Counted from the first letter of the stretch, positions 1-7,936 are shown. The stretch is DNA of 12,830 nt from an uncultured Bacilli bacterium (GCA_934102255.1 CAKOSN010000043.1:1-12830); one strand, 5' to 3'. The notes: generated by a model from the sequence alone, not told the origin. Made by a program: numbers and translations.

Positions 1-75
1 ACTTCGTTCGCCCTTGATTTTTTATTCTTGTAAAAGTCTTTTTTTATGATGTCTCCTAAATGGGGTTCACATCAA
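1..75 (+). mobile_element. Possible right end of an IS3-family insertion sequence (3' tail of orfB plus terminal repeat)
   Basis: The first 33 bases read in frame as a short C-terminal tail (TSFALDFLFL, then TAA), as after the '...PVEYR' ending of many IS3-type transposases. After a T-rich spacer comes TGTCTCCTAAATGGGGTTCA and then a CA-ended stretch, resembling the right terminal repeat of IS150-group elements (GGGGTnCA close to the tip). The short arms TGATGT (47-52) and ACATCA (70-75) are also inverted. The body of the element would lie outside the window, so this is only a resemblance. It could equally be the tail of an unrelated gene. Confidence 0.25.
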
Positions 76-206
76 AAATCAGCTCTTTTTTTAATTTAAA
101 AATCATCGTTCATTAAGAAATCAATTATATTAAGATTCTTTATTTTACTTTGAAATTATCAACATCATTTAAAAAAACATTATATTTTTCTATATCAAAA
201 TAACTT

Positions 207-236
207 TTGCTAGTAATAATTATAATTTGTGATAAA
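207..236 (+). promoter_or_regulatory. Candidate promoter of the radical SAM gene
   Basis: TTGCTA (207-212) and GATAAA (231-236) are 18 bp apart, and a TG sits one base before the -10 box (extended -10). A perfect TATAAT at 221-226 is an alternative -10 but has no convincing -35 at 16-18 bp. Either choice gives a short leader before the SD sequence at 245-250. The stretch 76-206 upstream is AT-rich and shows nothing else I can support. Confidence 0.35.
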
Positions 237-255
237 CTACTTCTAGGTGATTTAC

Positions 256-1182
256 ATGGAAAACACATTTAAATATACATTAGATAATAAAAGATATCAT
301 ACCCTAAATTACGAATATAAAACTAAATATGGTAAAAAGGTTTTTAAGGTTTCTTTGAATGCTGGATTCAGTTGTCCTAATAAAAAGGATGGTTATGGTT
401 GTATTTTTTGTTCTCCCCTTGGAAGTGGAGACTTTGCTGGCGAAGAAAAAGATGATTTAATAACGCAGTTTGAAATGGTAAAAAACGTCATGGAACATAA
501 ATGGCAAAATGCCTATTATATTGGCTATTTTCAAGCTAATACAAATACTTATGCCCCTGTTGAAGTTTTAAAAACAAAGTTTGAACCCATTCTAAAGATT
601 CCTAATGTCATTGGCTTATCTATCGCTACTAGAAGTGATTGCATTTCTGATGAATGCTTAGATTACTTAATCGATTTAAATAAAAGAACTAATCTTACCA
701 TTGAACTAGGTCTTCAATCTATGTATGATGAAACTTTAAAATTAATTCATCGTGGTCATGATTTAAAAAACTTTGATGATTGTGTTAAAAAGTTAGTAAA
801 AAATAACATTAATGTCGTTGTTCATATCATAAACGGCTTACCTGGTGAAACTAAAGAGATGATGATAAATACTGTTAAATACGTTAATTCTTTAGGGGTA
901 TCAGGTATTAAAATTCATATGCTTCACATAATTAAAAATACTAAATTAGCCGATATGTACCAGGAAAAACCTTTTCATATTTTAACTAAAGAAGAATATA
1001 TTGACATTGTTGTTTCTCAGTTAGAATACTTACGTCCAGAAATGATTATTCATCGTCTAACTGGCGATCCTAAAAAAGAAGACTTAATTACGCCTGAATG
1101 GGTCTTAAAAAAATTCTGTGTTCTAAATGATATTGATAAAGAAATGGTAAAAAGAAATACTTATCAAGGTTCAAAATGTTAA
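256..1182 (+). CDS. ytqA: Radical SAM protein, YtqA/YhcC family (TIGR01212)
   Basis: This 308-residue radical SAM enzyme belongs to the family of B. subtilis YtqA and E. coli YhcC. The exact substrate of the family is not established to my knowledge, although an RNA-modification role is often suggested from its Elp3-like fold. The N-terminus has the family signature RYHTLN, GKKVFKVSLNAGFSC and GSGDFAG. The cluster-binding cysteines are C40, C49 and C52 (CX8CX2C). The ELGLQS stretch and GLPGET follow the usual radical SAM barrel. I chose ATG 256 because AGGTGA at 245-250 sits five bases before it. The upstream GTG at 247 lies inside that SD sequence and is unlikely to be used. Length and ending (HRLTGDP, then the C-terminal helix) are complete. 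The gene stands alone on this strand and ends in a shared bidirectional terminator. The usual neighbour ytqB is absent. Confidence 0.93.
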   Translation: MENTFKYTLDNKRYHTLNYEYKTKYGKKVFKVSLNAGFSCPNKKDGYGCIFCSPLGSGDFAGEEKDDLITQFEMVKNVMEHKWQNAYYIGYFQANTNTYAPVEVLKTKFEPILKIPNVIGLSIATRSDCISDECLDYLIDLNKRTNLTIELGLQSMYDETLKLIHRGHDLKNFDDCVKKLVKNNINVVVHIINGLPGETKEMMINTVKYVNSLGVSGIKIHMLHIIKNTKLADMYQEKPFHILTKEEYIDIVVSQLEYLRPEMIIHRLTGDPKKEDLITPEWVLKKFCVLNDIDKEMVKRNTYQGSKC

Positions 1183-1188
1183 AAAAAT

Positions 1189-1231
1189 AAGGAGAGTAGC
1201 TTACTTTAAAAGTTCTATTCTCCTTTTATTT
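1189..1231. terminator. Bidirectional hairpin terminator between convergent genes
   Basis: AAGGAGAGTAG (1189-1199) pairs with CTATTCTCCTT (1215-1225), an 11-bp stem with one G-U pair, and the 15-nt loop can pair further (ACTT/AAGT). On the plus strand it is followed by TTTATTTATT. On the minus strand it is followed by TTATTTTTTT, so it can stop both ytqA and the acyltransferase operon. Its minus-strand side overlaps the stop region of the acyltransferase gene only at the edge. Confidence 0.8.
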
Positions 1232-2104
1232 ATTAACATCATCCCAACGATACCCAGCTATATCAGAAGCTGCAAAATTATATTCTAATTTTTTATTATA
1301 AGCAGTCTCATAAGCCTTGCTCTTCAAAGCATAATCCTCATTTAACATATTAATACTATTTACCCTTGGACTAACATCTTTATCTGGATATAAAACGCCT
1401 AAAACATTTAACTCATAAGTTGTTTTATTAAACTCTTCATTATCTAGTATATCAGTATCTATTATCTTCGTAAAACAAGATATTACAGGTACATTAAGAA
1501 TGGCAGCATACTGATATGCTCCTCTTTTTAACGGTCTTATCTTACGATAATTAAACCACATTTCTTCCTCAGGATAAATTAAAACGATATTGCCAGCATT
1601 TAATACTTTTCTTAAATTTTCTTTGAAAGTTCCAGCTAAATATGTTGGACTTTTACTAACTGGTATAACATTTAAATAATTCATTAAGAAACCTAAACTA
1701 CCAGGCATCGCTAAATTAGTATCTTGAATAACTATATATAAATCCTTTTTTAAAACTTTTTCTACTAGTTTTCTAATAATGAAAGTATCTAAAGGATTAA
1801 AGTGATTAGAAGTAATAATTGCTCCCTTACTTAAATCAACATTTTTTAGTTTTTCAGCCCCATTAATAACGATATCTTTATCCAACATTTTCATATATTT
1901 ACTAACAGTCATGCTAGCAATAGTATGCTTAATACCATATCTTATCTTTTTATTCTTATTCTTATAAAAATTTTCTAATAATTTACTTATTTCTTCATCA
2001 CTTAAAGTTGCATCATTAACTTCAACTTTTTTATTTAATTCATTATCTAAAACATTTTGTTCTATATTTTTAATTACACTCTTTTTTGAACCACCAATAA
2101 TCAT
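1226..2104 (-). CDS. PlsC-type lysophospholipid/1-acylglycerol-phosphate acyltransferase family protein
   Basis: This 292-residue protein has a PlsC/LPLAT core at about residues 75-240. The catalytic motif HX4D is visible as NHFNPLD (H101, D106). The substrate-binding block is PEEEM (178-182) followed by RPLKRGAYQYA (K193, R194, G195). PISK-like and late proline-valine motifs are also present (NVIPVS, NVPVIS). Members transfer an acyl chain from acyl-ACP, acyl-phosphate or acyl-CoA to a lysolipid at the inner membrane face. About 75 N-terminal residues precede the core and are not familiar to me. The ATG overlaps the stop of the glycosyltransferase gene (TAATG), with AGGAAG ten bases upstream, so translation is probably coupled. 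As last gene of an operon with its own ligase and carrier protein, it is the likely acceptor-side enzyme. Its acceptor could be a glycolipid made by the adjoining GT8 protein (inference). It is not necessarily the housekeeping PlsC. Confidence 0.9.
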   Translation of the reverse strand: MIIGGSKKSVIKNIEQNVLDNELNKKVEVNDATLSDEEISKLLENFYKNKNKKIRYGIKHTIASMTVSKYMKMLDKDIVINGAEKLKNVDLSKGAIITSNHFNPLDTFIIRKLVEKVLKKDLYIVIQDTNLAMPGSLGFLMNYLNVIPVSKSPTYLAGTFKENLRKVLNAGNIVLIYPEEEMWFNYRKIRPLKRGAYQYAAILNVPVISCFTKIIDTDILDNEEFNKTTYELNVLGVLYPDKDVSPRVNSINMLNEDYALKSKAYETAYNKKLEYNFAASDIAGYRWDDVNK

Positions 2105-3858
2105 TATAATCTATCTTCCTTACCACTATCAAAGACAGTTTTAAAAGTTACCTCATCATTAACAATTTCTCTACATCTTACAAGCATTGCTTCTAAACTC
2201 TTATCATCCTTTTGTTTATCTTCTAAAGTATAATTATCTTTAATTTTCTTTATTTCATCATAATAAGGTGTCTTTTTAGCATAAGCCCAGAATTCATCTT
2301 CATACATCACATTATCATAATGCCAAGGTTTCTTAAATAAGTTAAAATGAACAATACCCGGATTATCTATTCTTTTACCACCTTCGGTTGGCATTGTATC
2401 CCACTTACCATCTAAATACTTAATTTTACCTTTTAAAATAGCATTAATATAAGATTGGTCAGGATCAACATTACCAAAATTATACTTATTAAATAAATAT
2501 AAGAACTTATCCGCAAATCCTTTTTCTCTTAAAGTCTTCATATCAAAAAGAATAACACCCGAATTTATATACTCACGGTAATCAACACCAACACCATTAG
2601 TAAAATAGTTAGTTATATCTTTAATTCCAAAGCAAGAAGTATCAACACAACCACCAATATAGTTTCCTTCTAAATCTGTATTGTATAACTTACTAATATC
2701 ATCTAAAATAATCGTATCAGCATCAATATATAAAGCTTTATCATACTCTTTAAAACAATCAGGGATAAAAATTCTAAAGAAAATAGCTAAACTAAAATAG
2801 TCTTCTCTTAATCTTGTTCCTTTTTTATCTGTTATTGCTTTAAGTCTTTCATCCATATTATTAAACATTATCTTACTATAACTAGTCTCTAGCTTTAAGA
2901 TTTTTTCTTTGTTTTCTGCACTTAAACCATTATTTACAATATGAATATGATAAAAATAACTTGTATCAGCATTATCTAGTAATGACTTTATTGCTACACT
3001 TACAAAGGGTGCAAAAGCATCATCTATTGTAAAAAATATTGGTATAATTTTCTTATTCATTTTCAAAAACTCCTTATATTCATCAAGTAACCAATCAAAT
3101 TCATGACAATTTAAAATATCATGCATTCTATCGATTTGCCAAGGTTTAACTTTTTGCGTCTTAATTCTTGGGAAAAATTTAAATGTCGTTGTAAAATGTC
3201 TTAAAACAGTATCATCTTGCATAGCTTTTTGTTCATTATATTTTCTATCGACAATAAGCTTATGTTTACACAAAATATTTAAGGCACTTTGGTCAGGTAA
3301 TAACATTCTTTTAGTGGCGCACATTTCTCTTGCTTTTCTTAAGATATCTTCCTTTTTTAATAAATCCAAATTAAGTAGTAATACCCCCGAATTTAAATAG
3401 TCTTTCTTAAAAGGATTCTTTTTATATACATAACTACCATAATAATCTAAAGCTCCAACTAATTCATAATTACTATTATCAATATCATAAAAATTTTTAA
3501 AATTACGATATGCTAAAACATCAGTATCTAAATATAATATCTTACTAGGTAAATCTACTAAATCACTATAAAGTCTTAGCATGCAATAAGGTGTAAATAA
3601 AGTATCTTTATTCGCCTTACATTCATGTTTTTGATAAATTTCCGTCATATCAATTAGTTTAACAAAACTATCTTTATTAACTTCTTTTACTAAAGTATCT
3701 AAAAAAGTAATAAAATCACTATCTATCTTTTTATAATTTAAATAATCCATTGATAAAACATAAATATTTAAAGTACCTTTTTCTACTTTTAGAATGGACT
3801 TTATTGATAAAAATAGACCGTCTTTAATATTACTATCCCCACAATATAATAAATTCAT
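2104..3858 (-). CDS. Tandem-domain family 8 glycosyltransferase (two complete GT8 domains)
   Basis: This 584-residue protein consists of two GT8 (GT-A fold, nucleotide-sugar dependent) domains in a row. Domain 1 (about 1-260) has the DXD motif YLDTDV (D111, D113), YLNSGVLLLNL (154-164), LPDQSALN (187-194) and a closing KPW. Domain 2 (about 270-530) repeats the layout with YIDADT (D379, D381), YINSGVILFDM (430-440), DPDQSYIN (465-472) and HFNLFKKPWHYD (504-515). Both copies keep the metal-binding aspartates, so both may be active, perhaps adding two sugars in turn. No membrane segment is visible. About 50 charged C-terminal residues follow. The SD sequence AAGGAG lies across the 3' end of the preceding PPTase gene, five bases before the ATG. 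Residue 267 is a methionine with its own perfect SD sequence, which suggests a fusion of two genes. The acceptor is unknown. A lipid or glycolipid is suggested by the acyl-transfer genes around it. Confidence 0.92.
   Translation of the reverse strand: MNLLYCGDSNIKDGLFLSIKSILKVEKGTLNIYVLSMDYLNYKKIDSDFITFLDTLVKEVNKDSFVKLIDMTEIYQKHECKANKDTLFTPYCMLRLYSDLVDLPSKILYLDTDVLAYRNFKNFYDIDNSNYELVGALDYYGSYVYKKNPFKKDYLNSGVLLLNLDLLKKEDILRKAREMCATKRMLLPDQSALNILCKHKLIVDRKYNEQKAMQDDTVLRHFTTTFKFFPRIKTQKVKPWQIDRMHDILNCHEFDWLLDEYKEFLKMNKKIIPIFFTIDDAFAPFVSVAIKSLLDNADTSYFYHIHIVNNGLSAENKEKILKLETSYSKIMFNNMDERLKAITDKKGTRLREDYFSLAIFFRIFIPDCFKEYDKALYIDADTIILDDISKLYNTDLEGNYIGGCVDTSCFGIKDITNYFTNGVGVDYREYINSGVILFDMKTLREKGFADKFLYLFNKYNFGNVDPDQSYINAILKGKIKYLDGKWDTMPTEGGKRIDNPGIVHFNLFKKPWHYDNVMYEDEFWAYAKKTPYYDEIKKIKDNYTLEDKQKDDKSLEAMLVRCREIVNDEVTFKTVFDSGKEDRL
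3058..3075 (-). promoter_or_regulatory. Internal ribosome binding site and in-frame ATG inside the tandem GT8 gene
   Basis: On the minus strand AAGGAG (3075-3070) lies nine bases upstream of ATG (3060-3058), which is codon 267 of the tandem GT8 gene. It falls exactly at the boundary between the two glycosyltransferase domains. Initiation here would give a free 318-residue second GT8 beginning MNKKIIPIFF, a natural GT8 N-terminus. It may be a relic of a gene fusion or a working second start. The sequence alone cannot decide. Confidence 0.4.
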
Positions 3859-3860
3859 CC

Positions 3861-4304
3861 TTACTCCTTAATTCCTATTATATATTCTTTATATTTTTTT
3901 ATTGTAAAACCATTTATTTTAGTTGTATCTATCTTTCTAATACTTGTTAAATCTAAACCTAAATATTTTAAATAAGCTTCCTTTTTCACCCAAATAGTTG
4001 TAAAATCTAACTCTTTATTTAAACTTTTCTTAATTACATCTTGTTCATTTTTACTAAAAAAATGTTTAACTACCATATTTTTAAAAGTCAATTTTTCAAT
4101 ATCAATACCTACTGGATTAGAACTAGTAACAGCTACGGTTATATTATCTTTATTACTTATATTAAAATAGATATCATTATCTTTAAAATAAGGTTTACCA
4201 TTTTCATTTTTTAAAACCACATAGTTACTTAAATTATTATCCGTAGCAATTTTTTTTATAACATCATTACTACTTACATTCTCTTCAATATATAATTTAT
4301 TCAT
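3861..4304 (-). CDS. Short 4'-phosphopantetheinyl transferase (Sfp-type fold)
   Basis: The enzyme transfers phosphopantetheine from coenzyme A to a carrier-protein serine, and the ACP gene lies immediately upstream. The 147-residue product carries the family core. GKPYF and YFNISNKDN (about 37-54) replace the usual GKP...FNxSHS. GIDIE (66-70) supplies metal-binding D68 and E70. FTTIWVKKEAYLKYLG (101-116) is the W-KKEAxxK motif, with E109. It is well short of the roughly 220 residues of Sfp. Part of the N-terminal half is missing, and the histidine of the SHS motif is replaced by asparagine, as in some AcpS/HetI-like relatives. It starts 38 bases after the ACP stop with no clear SD sequence, so it is probably translated weakly or by reinitiation. 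It ends two bases before the GT8 start. I infer that it serves the operon's own ACP. Confidence 0.85.
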   Translation of the reverse strand: MNKLYIEENVSSNDVIKKIATDNNLSNYVVLKNENGKPYFKDNDIYFNISNKDNITVAVTSSNPVGIDIEKLTFKNMVVKHFFSKNEQDVIKKSLNKELDFTTIWVKKEAYLKYLGLDLTSIRKIDTTKINGFTIKKYKEYIIGIKE

Positions 4305-4342
4305 TTTTCTAAAGCTTTATTTATTAACTTATAAATTAACAA

Positions 4343-4579
4343 CTACTTATTTAAGTATTCCACAATGTCATTAACCGTTTGTAAAGTCTTAATATCTTTA
4401 TCAGGAATAGTTAGATGATATCTATCTTCACATCCACTAATTAAAGTAACAATATCTAAAGATTCTAACTCTAAATCTGTTGTTAAATTAGACTTACCAC
4501 TAATTTTTTCTTCAGGAATTTCACAAACCTCACTAATTAATTTAATTACTTCTCCAACCATTATTTTTTTATTTTCCAT
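4343..4579 (-). CDS. Acyl carrier protein
   Basis: This 78-residue acidic helical carrier protein has the phosphopantetheine attachment serine at S40 in the motif DLELESLDIV. The residue before the serine is glutamate rather than the usual aspartate of the DSL motif. Length and the four-helix pattern, ending VNDIVEYL, match stand-alone ACPs. The SD sequence GGAGG lies inside the last codons of the ligase gene, eight bases before the ATG, and only three bases separate the two genes. That spacing implies coupled synthesis with the ligase. Because it sits between an acyl-activating enzyme and a phosphopantetheinyl transferase, it is more likely a dedicated carrier for scavenged or special acyl chains than the housekeeping fatty-acid-synthesis ACP. 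No ketosynthase, reductase or dehydratase genes are in the window. Confidence 0.93.
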   Translation of the reverse strand: MENKKIMVGEVIKLISEVCEIPEEKISGKSNLTTDLELESLDIVTLISGCEDRYHLTIPDKDIKTLQTVNDIVEYLNK

Positions 4580-4582
4580 TTT

Positions 4583-6139
4583 TTATTCCTCCATTATTTT
4601 ATTTCTTAAAATTTTATGATTATTATTCTTTTTAAATTCTGTAGTTCTTAAAATACACTTACTTATTTGATGATTTTTAGGAACCGTTTTATTATATCTA
4701 TAAATTAAATTATTAAAATAAGTCGTATTACCTAAGTAATCCTCACTTGGATAAATATATGCTACTAACTGATTATTTAAAGAATCAACAACTACTTCTG
4801 TAACGCCCTTATCTTTAAGTAATTTTTCTTCAATCATCTCAGGTAAAATGTTTTCACCATTAGATAAAATTATTAAGTTTTTCTTCCTACCAGTTATAAA
4901 CAAAAATCCGTCTTTATCAATGTAACCTAAATCGCCAGTTTTAAACCAGCCATCCTGCAAGACTTCTTTAGTTGACCTCGTATCATTATAATAACCAAGC
5001 ATGACATTTTTACCTTTAACACATATTTCGTTGTCAATTATTTTAACATCGATATCCCGACCAATTAGACCAACGGAACCGTCTTTACCATACAAATTAC
5101 GATTAACTGCTACAACTGGGCTACACTCGGTAATACCATACCCATTTAAAATTTCAATACCAATACTGCGGAACCATTTAATATATTTACTATCTAAATA
5201 AGCGCCACCACATATAAAGTATTCCAAATTTCCGCCAAACTGGTCAGTAACTGATTTAAATAATTTCTTACGTAAATCAATACCTATTTTTAGAAGACTA
5301 TTAGATAACTTAATCGCTAGTTTTAACTTTTTGTCTTGTTTAGTCCTGCGAGCGGTACTCCAAATAGTTTTATAAAAAGTTTCAATAAATACTGGTACCA
5401 CAAACATCGTATTAGCTTCTGCTAACTTCATTTCTTTTTGTAAAGACTTAAGACTACTATTTATGAATATTGGAACGTGATAATAGAATGGTTTTAAAAT
5501 ACCAGTAATAAGTCCGAATGAATGATGAAATGGTAAAACAGCATACACTCCACCATTAGGTTTAAATAAACTAGCTAAAGACCAAATATCAAAGCAGATA
5601 TTTTCTTCACTTAAACACACAGCCTTATTAAATCCCGTCGTCCCCGAAGTAAAGAAGATAACACTAGCATCCTTAGGATTAGTAAATCTAATGAAATCTT
5701 TTTCTAATTTATAACTTTCTATATCTTCAATCGGATACATCTTACTAACAATACCATTTAAAGAATCACAATATTCTCTAGAATAAAAGCAGGTATTAGT
5801 ACTAGTATTTTTAAGCATCTTTTTAATATCATTAACATCTAAGTCTTTATCAATAATAACTACACAATTACCACTGATAACAATACTCATAAATAACACT
5901 AAAAAGTTATATGAATTCTCCCCAATTAAAGCAATATGTTTATTATTATAAAGATTGGCTATATAATTACTAGTAAGTCTTACATCTTCATAAAAATCTT
6001 TATAAGTCTTACTAATTAACACTTTACTCTTATCCAAATATTTAAAAGCTATATCATCTGGTTTTTTAATACTTAAATTCATTAAGTCTTTAAAACTATT
6101 TATTTTTGGATTATTATAATAGGCATAATTTTTCTTCAT
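4583..6139 (-). CDS. AMP-binding acyl-activating enzyme (fatty acid:ACP ligase-like)
   Basis: This 518-residue member of the ANL adenylating superfamily activates a carboxylic acid with ATP and hands it to a thiol carrier. Core motifs are in order: FFTSGTTGFNKAV (A3, 162-174), FHHSFG (204-209), GYGITECSPVV (A5, 333-343), GWFKTGDLGYID (A7, 397-408) and GRKKNLIILSNGENILPEMIE (A8, 417-437). NNNHKILR supplies the A10 lysine, K509. The full-length protein keeps both the N-terminal domain and the mobile C-terminal domain, so it should be catalytically competent. The SD sequence AGGAAG lies nine bases before the ATG. It is the first gene of the operon and is followed after three bases by the ACP gene. 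The substrate is most likely a fatty acid, loaded on that ACP (inference from the neighbours). A DltA-like D-alanine ligase or an acyl-CoA ligase are alternatives, but no DltB-type transporter is present. Confidence 0.92.
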   Translation of the reverse strand: MKKNYAYYNNPKINSFKDLMNLSIKKPDDIAFKYLDKSKVLISKTYKDFYEDVRLTSNYIANLYNNKHIALIGENSYNFLVLFMSIVISGNCVVIIDKDLDVNDIKKMLKNTSTNTCFYSREYCDSLNGIVSKMYPIEDIESYKLEKDFIRFTNPKDASVIFFTSGTTGFNKAVCLSEENICFDIWSLASLFKPNGGVYAVLPFHHSFGLITGILKPFYYHVPIFINSSLKSLQKEMKLAEANTMFVVPVFIETFYKTIWSTARRTKQDKKLKLAIKLSNSLLKIGIDLRKKLFKSVTDQFGGNLEYFICGGAYLDSKYIKWFRSIGIEILNGYGITECSPVVAVNRNLYGKDGSVGLIGRDIDVKIIDNEICVKGKNVMLGYYNDTRSTKEVLQDGWFKTGDLGYIDKDGFLFITGRKKNLIILSNGENILPEMIEEKLLKDKGVTEVVVDSLNNQLVAYIYPSEDYLGNTTYFNNLIYRYNKTVPKNHQISKCILRTTEFKKNNNHKILRNKIMEE

Positions 6140-6169
6140 AAGTAATCACTTCCTACACAAAACAAATTT

Positions 6170-6175
6170 ATTATA
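6170..6175 (-). promoter_or_regulatory. Candidate -10 box of the acyl-transfer operon
   Basis: A perfect TATAAT on the minus strand (6175-6170) would start transcription about 24 bases before the ligase ATG. The best -35-like sequence, TTCACA, is 20 bp upstream, which is too far for a standard spacer. The site lies in the 63-bp gap after the histidine kinase gene. A weak AAATGA/TCATTT stem over the kinase stop codon, with T residues after it, may partly terminate the upstream transcript. Confidence 0.35.
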
Positions 6176-6202
6176 CAATTTAAAAATGAACTGAATGTGA
6201 AA

Positions 6203-7258
6203 TCATTTAATTGGTAATCTTACAATAACCAGAGTTCCCTTACCAACCTTACTTTTTATTTCAATGCTACCTTTATGTAATTCAAGAATTCTTTTTACTA
6301 AAGAAAGACCCAAACCATTGCCTTCTTCGGAATGTGACTTATCAGCCTTATAAAATTTTTCACAAACAAATGGTAAATCATCTTCTTCAATCCCAATTCC
6401 TTCATCTTTAATTCTTACTTCATAATAATTATCAACAAGTTTACTAGTAATTTTTAAAGTTTTACCATTTTCACTAAATTTAATCGCATTATCTAAGATA
6501 TTAATCCATACTTGTTCAATACTATCTTCATTTAATAACAATTTATAATCTAATATATCTAAGTCTAATTCAAGATTCTTTTCTTCTATTTTTTTCATTT
6601 CTAAAAGAATAGCTTGTCTTATTTGTTCCCCCACATCATACTTAGTTTTGTCCGTCAAAATTTCTTGCTTTTCTACTTTGGATAAATATAAAATACTATT
6701 AGAAAGATTAGAAAGTCTAGTTGCTTCTTTAATAATTATATCCAAGTACTTATCTTGTTCTTCTTTAGATAAATCATTATTTTTTAATTCTTCTGCATAA
6801 TTTTTAATAGAGCTTATTGGTGTTTTAAACTCATGAGAAAAATTATTAATAAAATCATTTCTTAATATTTTAACTCCCTCTAATTCTTTAGCCATTTGGT
6901 TAAAATCATGAGAAAGACGTCCTAAAAACTTAGTATTATTTTCTTTGATACGTACAGAAAAGTCTCCTTCACTAATTTTTTTTGTCGAATTGGATATTTC
7001 TTTAATCCCCTTTAAAATAGGACGACCAATTAAAATCGAAGAAATTACCCCAATTAAAATGATAGCCACAAAGACCAAAACCCAAAACTGGGACTGATGC
7101 AAATCAATCATATAGTCCCAACCTAGTATTTGATTACCTAAAAATATCAAAAAACTTAAAGCTATTATAATTGCAGCAAAGGTACAAAATGCCAAAGCCG
7201 TAAAATAAATAGTTAATTTTTGGTTAGCCTTTATTTCATCATCATTAATTTTTTTCAT
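6203..7258 (-). CDS. Sensor histidine kinase (HAMP, HisKA, HATPase)
   Basis: This 351-residue membrane sensor has two transmembrane segments, about residues 16-40 and 59-78, with only about 18 residues between them outside the membrane. It therefore probably senses something in or near the membrane, or through a partner protein. HAMP is at about 78-130. The H-box is FSHEFKTPISSI with phosphoacceptor H142. The N-box is NILDNAIKFSENG (253-265). The G1 box is DEGIGI (285-290), FYKAD gives the F-box, and GNGLGLSL (313-320) is the G2 box. All catalytic motifs are intact. The ATG overlaps the end of the response regulator gene by 14 bases, with GGTGG six bases upstream, so the pair is co-translated. 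The target genes are not shown by the sequence. The acyl-transfer operon directly downstream on the same strand is the obvious candidate. Confidence 0.95.
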   Translation of the reverse strand: MKKINDDEIKANQKLTIYFTALAFCTFAAIIIALSFLIFLGNQILGWDYMIDLHQSQFWVLVFVAIILIGVISSILIGRPILKGIKEISNSTKKISEGDFSVRIKENNTKFLGRLSHDFNQMAKELEGVKILRNDFINNFSHEFKTPISSIKNYAEELKNNDLSKEEQDKYLDIIIKEATRLSNLSNSILYLSKVEKQEILTDKTKYDVGEQIRQAILLEMKKIEEKNLELDLDILDYKLLLNEDSIEQVWINILDNAIKFSENGKTLKITSKLVDNYYEVRIKDEGIGIEEDDLPFVCEKFYKADKSHSEEGNGLGLSLVKRILELHKGSIEIKSKVGKGTLVIVRLPIK

Positions 7259-7925
7259 TTTTAACCACCTTATAACCTAGACCCCTGACCGACTTAATTT
7301 CAAATTCTGGATAATTTTCAAATTTTCTTCTTAATCTATTAATATGAGCATCGATTGTTCTATCATCACTATTAGACTCATATCCCCAGATTTCATCCAT
7401 TAACTGATTTCTAGTAAATATTTTATTAGGATTAGATAGTAATTTATATAACAGTGCAAACTCTTTTTGCGTTAATTCTGTTGTTTCAGTATCTCTTGTT
7501 ACTGTCATAGCATCACAATCAGCTACTACTTTGCCAATAACTATTTTCCTTTCAGCTAAAATTTTACTACGTCTAAGTAGGGCTTTTACTCTTAATAATA
7601 GTTCTTCCATTTCTAAAGGTTTAGTCATATAATCATCAACACCAGTTTGAAAGGCAATTCTTTTATCTTCCATTAAACTTTTAGCAGTAGTCATAATAAT
7701 AGGTAAGTTTTCTTGTTCATTTCTAACTTTCTTAGTAAATTCATATCCATCTAATTTAGGTAACATTAAATCCAAAATAATTAAGTCAATATGATTATTT
7801 TCAAACACCTCTAACCCAGATACTCCATCTAAAGATGTATAAACGATATATCCTTCTCTTTCTAAATTCTTCTTTATAATATTAAGTAAATTAATATCAT
7901 CTTCAACTATTAATATATTTATCAT
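7245..7925 (-). CDS. OmpR/PhoB-family response regulator
   Basis: The 226-residue regulator has an N-terminal receiver domain (1-120) with acidic pocket E8, D9 and D10, phosphorylation site D52 (LILDLMLPKLDG), switch threonines T79/T80 and conserved K102 (MTKP). The C-terminal winged helix domain (about 130-224) has the typical LTQKEFALLYKLL, RNQLMDEIWGY and DRTIDAHINRLRRKF, ending VRGLGYK. It is intact and of normal length. The SD sequence GGTGG is about seven bases from the ATG. It is the first gene of a two-gene unit with the histidine kinase, which it overlaps by 14 bases. An 11-bp direct repeat on both sides of its probable promoter could be an autoregulatory binding site. Confidence 0.95.
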   Translation of the reverse strand: MINILIVEDDINLLNIIKKNLEREGYIVYTSLDGVSGLEVFENNHIDLIILDLMLPKLDGYEFTKKVRNEQENLPIIMTTAKSLMEDKRIAFQTGVDDYMTKPLEMEELLLRVKALLRRSKILAERKIVIGKVVADCDAMTVTRDTETTELTQKEFALLYKLLSNPNKIFTRNQLMDEIWGYESNSDDRTIDAHINRLRRKFENYPEFEIKSVRGLGYKVVKNEKN

Positions 7926-7936
7926 AGAACACCACC

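Noticed and set aside
247..255. Upstream GTG start for the radical SAM gene
   Set aside because: The GTG lies inside the AGGTGA Shine-Dalgarno sequence that serves the ATG at 256.
140..258. Minus-strand open stretch upstream of ytqA ending in FDIEKYNVFLNDVDNFKVK
   Set aside because: It looks protein-like, but there is no start or ribosome site and it would run into the ytqA coding region. It is most likely chance in AT-rich DNA.
5001..5201. Plus-strand open frame of 66 codons
   Set aside because: It is antisense to the conserved core of the acyl-activating enzyme, with no ribosome site or recognisable product.
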